From JADGHE01 sp035716025 (GTDB lineage Bacteria; Pseudomonadota; Alphaproteobacteria; Rhizobiales; Xanthobacteraceae): 64,000 nt of DNA. Below the pieces are notes generated by a model that worked only from the letters and a program-made list of their open reading frames with translations, had not been told where the DNA came from and did not search any database. Numbering within the stretch: the stretch's first letter is position 1; each line of letters starts with the position of its first letter. Position numbers and translations under genes: made by a program. Location: assembly GCA_035716025.1 (NCBI GenBank), contig DASTKH010000016.1, positions 1-64,000 on the forward strand, read 5' to 3'. This document shows positions 61,467-64,000 of this stretch, piece after piece.

Positions 61467-62183
61467 ATGTTGGCGAAGGACATCATGTCGCGCCGGGTCA
61501 TTTCCGTCGAACCGGATGCCGCCGTCGTGCATGCCGTCCGGCTGATGCTGCAGCACCGGATCAGCGGACTGCCCGTCATTCAGCCGGACGGACAGATGGT
61601 CGGCATTCTCAGCGAAGGCGATCTGCTACGCCGCGTGGAGCACGGGACGCAGCGCAAGCGTCCCCGATGGCTCGAATTCATCGTCGGCCCGGGCCAGCTT
61701 GCGGGTGAGTATGTGCGGGCTGCGGGCGGCAAGGTGCGCGACGTGATGACCGAACGGGTGCAGACGGTTGATGAGGACGCGAGCCTCGAAGAGGTCGTCG
61801 AACGGTTGGAGCGCTATGGCATCAAGCGCCTGCCGGTCGTGAAGGACGGCAAGGTCGTCGGCATCATTACGCGCGCCAATCTTCTGCATGCGCTTGCGGC
61901 GATCGCCGCCGAGGCCAAACCGGCGCCGAGTTCGGACGAAGCGATCCGTACTGCGTTGCTCGCGGAGCTCGACAAGCAGCCCTGGGCGCCCACGAGCCTC
62001 ATCAATATCGTGGTGCGCAACGGGGTCGTGGGTCTGTGGGGCACGATCCTCGATGAGCGGCAGCGCGAGGCGCTGCTGGTCGCGGCGGAGAACACGCCCG
62101 GGGTCAAGGGCGTGGAAGATCATCTGAGCTGGGTCGAGCCGAATTCCGGCTTGGTGATCGAACCGCCGGAGAGGCGTTCTTAA
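61467..62183 (+). CDS. CBS-CBS-BON domain protein 2
   Basis: A 238-residue paralogue of the first CBS protein with the same layout: two CBS domains (KDIMSRRVISVEPD... and RDVMTERVQTVDEDASLEEV...), a basic-aromatic linker (RKRPRWLEFIVGPG, comparable to the RPSWWIEFLTP of the first protein) and a BON domain (LINIVVRNGVVGLWGTILDERQREALL). AAGGAGA lies before the ATG at 61467; a TTG two codons upstream is an alternative. Being paralogous and co-oriented with the first, it probably arose by duplication and may form a heteromer. Confidence 0.93.
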   Translation: MLAKDIMSRRVISVEPDAAVVHAVRLMLQHRISGLPVIQPDGQMVGILSEGDLLRRVEHGTQRKRPRWLEFIVGPGQLAGEYVRAAGGKVRDVMTERVQTVDEDASLEEVVERLERYGIKRLPVVKDGKVVGIITRANLLHALAAIAAEAKPAPSSDEAIRTALLAELDKQPWAPTSLINIVVRNGVVGLWGTILDERQREALLVAAENTPGVKGVEDHLSWVEPNSGLVIEPPERRS

Positions 62184-62228
62184 CCGCACCCTTGGAAACC
62201 GCGCAAGCGGCAACCCCTGCTCGTTGCC

Positions 62229-62258
62229 GCGCGCGGACGGTAGGCGGCGCCCGCGCGC
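62229..62258. terminator. GC-rich hairpin between convergent CBS2 and DASS genes
   Basis: GCGCGCGG (62229-62236) can pair with CCGCGCGC (62251-62258) across a 14-base loop. It lies in the 121-base gap between convergent genes, where a shared terminator would be useful. No T-tract is present, so support is only positional. Confidence 0.3.
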
Positions 62259-62304
62259 AGCGCCGCTTGGCAGGGCCGCGCGAACAGCCGTGCTCCGCCT
62301 GAAC

Positions 62305-63813
62305 TCACACATAACCGAGCCAGTGCCAGTAGGTCGCGCCGAGGACGAGCACCAGAGCGCATGCCGCGAGCGTCAGCACGAGGCCGGTGCGGACGAAATC
62401 CCGCGCCGTGAACGTCTCGGTGCCGTAGGCCACCATGTTTTGCGGCGCGTTGACCACCAAGATGAACCCGAAGCTCACGACGAATTGTAGCAACATGGTC
62501 ATGCCGATGACGTTGATCCCCGGCGTTGTGACGCTCTGCAGCACCGCGATCACGATCGGGATCATCGCCGCCGCAAGCGCGGTCGCGCTCGCGAAGCCGA
62601 GATGGATGAAGACAAGAAAGAGCGACATCACGGCAAGGATGAAGAGGCCGGAGGCCTGCTTGAGCCCGAATTCGGCGACCACGATATCGGCGAGCCAGAC
62701 CGCTCCCTTGGTCTGCAGCAAGGCCGTTCCGAGACTGATGCCGACGCCGAAAAGCACGATCGTGCCCCACGGGATCCGCGGTTGAGCGTCCTTCCAGGTC
62801 ATGATGCGAAATCCCGGGAGGAACATGAGGGCGACGGCGGCAATCGTCGTGGAGCTCGTGTCGAAGGCATGCAGAACGCCTTCCGTCGCCCAGAAGGCGA
62901 GCAGCGTGAGGGACAGCACGAGGAGCTTCTTTTCGGGCGTCGTCATGGGGCCGAGCTCGGCGAGCGCGCGGCGGATCGCCTCGCGACCGCCGGGAACGGC
63001 CTTCACCTCGGGCGGCATCATGCGTGTCATGATGAAATAAAGCGCGATCGACATCAGCACGCCGAACGGCGCCGCCGCGATCAGCCATTCGAGCCAGGTG
63101 ATCGTTCGCCCGAACGCCTTTTCGATGAAGCCGATCGCCACCATGTTTTGCGCGGCCGCGGTCTTGATTCCGACGTTCCAGATGCTGGCGGTCTGCACCG
63201 TGGTGATCATCAGCATCCCGGCGAAAGCCCCGGTCCGGCTCACGCCGAAGGCGGCGATGATGCCGAGCGTGATGGGGACGAGACAGGCGACGCGCGCCGT
63301 CGTCGACGGAACGAGAAAGGCGATGACGAAGCCGACCAGGATGGTGCCGACCACGACGTGACGGGTCTCGACGCCGACGCGGGCGAGAATCGTCAGCGCG
63401 ATGCGACGGTCGAGACCGGTGGCGGTCATGGCGGCGGCGAGGAACAGGGCTGCCGCGACCAGCGCCAGCGCGGTATTGGCAAATCCGCTGAAAGCGAGCG
63501 TAAGGCCTCCGCTCGTTCCGAGCAGAACTTTCGGATTGGCGACGTTCGGGGCGGTTCCGAGCAGGAAGGCCATCAGGGCCGCGATCACGACCGCCGAAAC
63601 GGCATAGTCGATCGCTTCCGTCATCCATACGATGACCGCGAAGGCGAGGACCGCCAGCATGCGGTGCCCTGCGACGGTGAGTCCCGCGGGCGTCGGCAGT
63701 AACAGAATGGCCACCAGCGCGGCGGCGGCGGCGAGGAGGCCCCAATGGCGCCTCAGCCAGCCCGTGGCACGCGCTTCGCGCGTCGAAACGGAAGCGCGTT
63801 CTGCAATCGTCAT
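62305..63813 (-). CDS. DASS/SLC13-family anion (dicarboxylate or sulfate) transporter
   Basis: A 502-residue inner-membrane protein with 11-12 hydrophobic segments in two inverted halves. The DASS signature lies around FLVPSTTARVACLVPI in the first half and in GASATALAAAMIP-like SATALAAAMIPIVIAVL in the second, with VNAPQNMVAYGTE near the end. Members co-transport di- or tricarboxylates or sulfate with sodium. GGGAGG is eight bases before the ATG at 63813. Two FNR/FixK-type boxes lie upstream. A dicarboxylate substrate fits the surrounding organic-acid genes but is not shown by the sequence. Confidence 0.92.
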   Translation of the reverse strand: MTIAERASVSTREARATGWLRRHWGLLAAAAALVAILLLPTPAGLTVAGHRMLAVLAFAVIVWMTEAIDYAVSAVVIAALMAFLLGTAPNVANPKVLLGTSGGLTLAFSGFANTALALVAAALFLAAAMTATGLDRRIALTILARVGVETRHVVVGTILVGFVIAFLVPSTTARVACLVPITLGIIAAFGVSRTGAFAGMLMITTVQTASIWNVGIKTAAAQNMVAIGFIEKAFGRTITWLEWLIAAAPFGVLMSIALYFIMTRMMPPEVKAVPGGREAIRRALAELGPMTTPEKKLLVLSLTLLAFWATEGVLHAFDTSSTTIAAVALMFLPGFRIMTWKDAQPRIPWGTIVLFGVGISLGTALLQTKGAVWLADIVVAEFGLKQASGLFILAVMSLFLVFIHLGFASATALAAAMIPIVIAVLQSVTTPGINVIGMTMLLQFVVSFGFILVVNAPQNMVAYGTETFTARDFVRTGLVLTLAACALVLVLGATYWHWLGYV

Positions 63814-63875
63814 GGCAATCCTCCCGAGCCGGAACGAAATCCTTGGAAGGATCGCGGCGAGTCGCGCAACGAGCC

Positions 63876-63889
63876 TTGAGATAGATCAA
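63876..63889 (-). promoter_or_regulatory. FNR/FixK-type box, DASS-proximal
   Basis: TTGA-GATAGA-TCAA is a full match to the TTGA-N6-TCAA pattern recognised by FNR/FixK proteins, 63 bases before the DASS transporter start. A second box lies 55 bases further upstream. Confidence 0.65.
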
Positions 63890-63930
63890 TCGGTCGCTCG
63901 CCGGCGCGAAGGCGGCATGTCCCCCCGCGA

Positions 63931-63944
63931 TTGAGCTGGATCAA
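63931..63944 (-). promoter_or_regulatory. FNR/FixK-type box, DASS-distal
   Basis: TTGA-GCTGGA-TCAA is a second match to the TTGA-N6-TCAA pattern. It may serve the transporter or an unseen plus-strand gene beyond the window edge. Confidence 0.6.
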
Positions 63945-64000
63945 GACGCCGGCATTTCGGTTGCCTTAAGCTGTTGTCTGCGCCGCTGTTGCCGCTTCGG

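Noticed and set aside
1..64000. tRNA or rRNA genes, prophage or insertion sequences.
   Set aside because: No tRNA-like cloverleaf, rRNA segment, transposase or integrase sequence was recognised.

Overview
The window reads as GC-rich chromosomal DNA of an alphaproteobacterium, most likely of the order Hyphomicrobiales (Rhizobiales). The grounds are the rpsT-dnaA-dnaN neighbourhood, HWE-type sensor kinase, several TctC (Bug) binding proteins, FixK/FNR-type boxes, an NAD-linked FdsA/FdsB-type formate dehydrogenase and a Zur regulator. I see no rRNA, tRNA, insertion sequence, prophage or CRISPR array. It looks like ordinary chromosome with much catabolic and transport content around a replication core.

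1-3.8 kb: two minus-strand sensors (a CHASE-domain membrane protein cut by the window edge, and a Cache-HAMP-PAS-HWE histidine kinase) and a small conserved hypothetical gene. 4.0-13.2 kb: a TctC binding protein, then an unusual minus-strand transport locus made of one double-domain ABC permease followed by five consecutive paralogous periplasmic binding proteins, with no ATPase gene in the window. 13.5-21.5 kb: organic-acid catabolism genes (beta-hydroxyacid dehydrogenase, Asp/Glu-racemase-like protein, second TctC, isopropylmalate-dehydrogenase-like enzyme, two acyl-CoA dehydrogenases, DHDPS-family lyase). 21.5-24.7 kb: macrodomain protein, patatin and 3-hydroxybutyrate dehydrogenase on the minus strand, divergent from zur across a palindrome.

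24.8-37.9 kb: EamA permease, ispG, an alpha/beta-hydrolase-like protein, a tartrate/malate-dehydrogenase-type enzyme, the formate dehydrogenase genes with bioB directly downstream, a cyanuric acid amidohydrolase/barbiturase-family enzyme, argB and a duplicated-half membrane protein. 37.9-46.0 kb: mutS, a DHDPS-family lyase, rpsT with terminator, a 0.93 kb gene-free region, dnaA and dnaN (recF does not follow). 46.1-54.7 kb: OsmC-like protein, zinc alcohol dehydrogenase, YbaB/EbfC, gamma-glutamyltransferase-family protein, M3 oligopeptidase and a PAS-GGDEF-EAL protein, all on the minus strand.

55.0-58.3 kb: a tightly coupled operon (DHDPS-like lyase, MaoC hydratase, D-threonine-aldolase/D-serine-dehydratase-like PLP enzyme, enoyl-CoA hydratase) facing a GMC oxidoreductase. 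60.2-64.0 kb: two CBS-CBS-BON proteins flanking a host-attachment-family protein, and a DASS anion transporter. One FNR/FixK-type box lies before the first CBS gene and two lie before the transporter, which points to a low-oxygen-responsive block. The observations that most deserve follow-up are the five-fold binding-protein array, this candidate FNR/FixK block, the orphan cyanuric-acid-hydrolase homologue, and the DHDPS-family and racemase-family proteins with altered active-site motifs.
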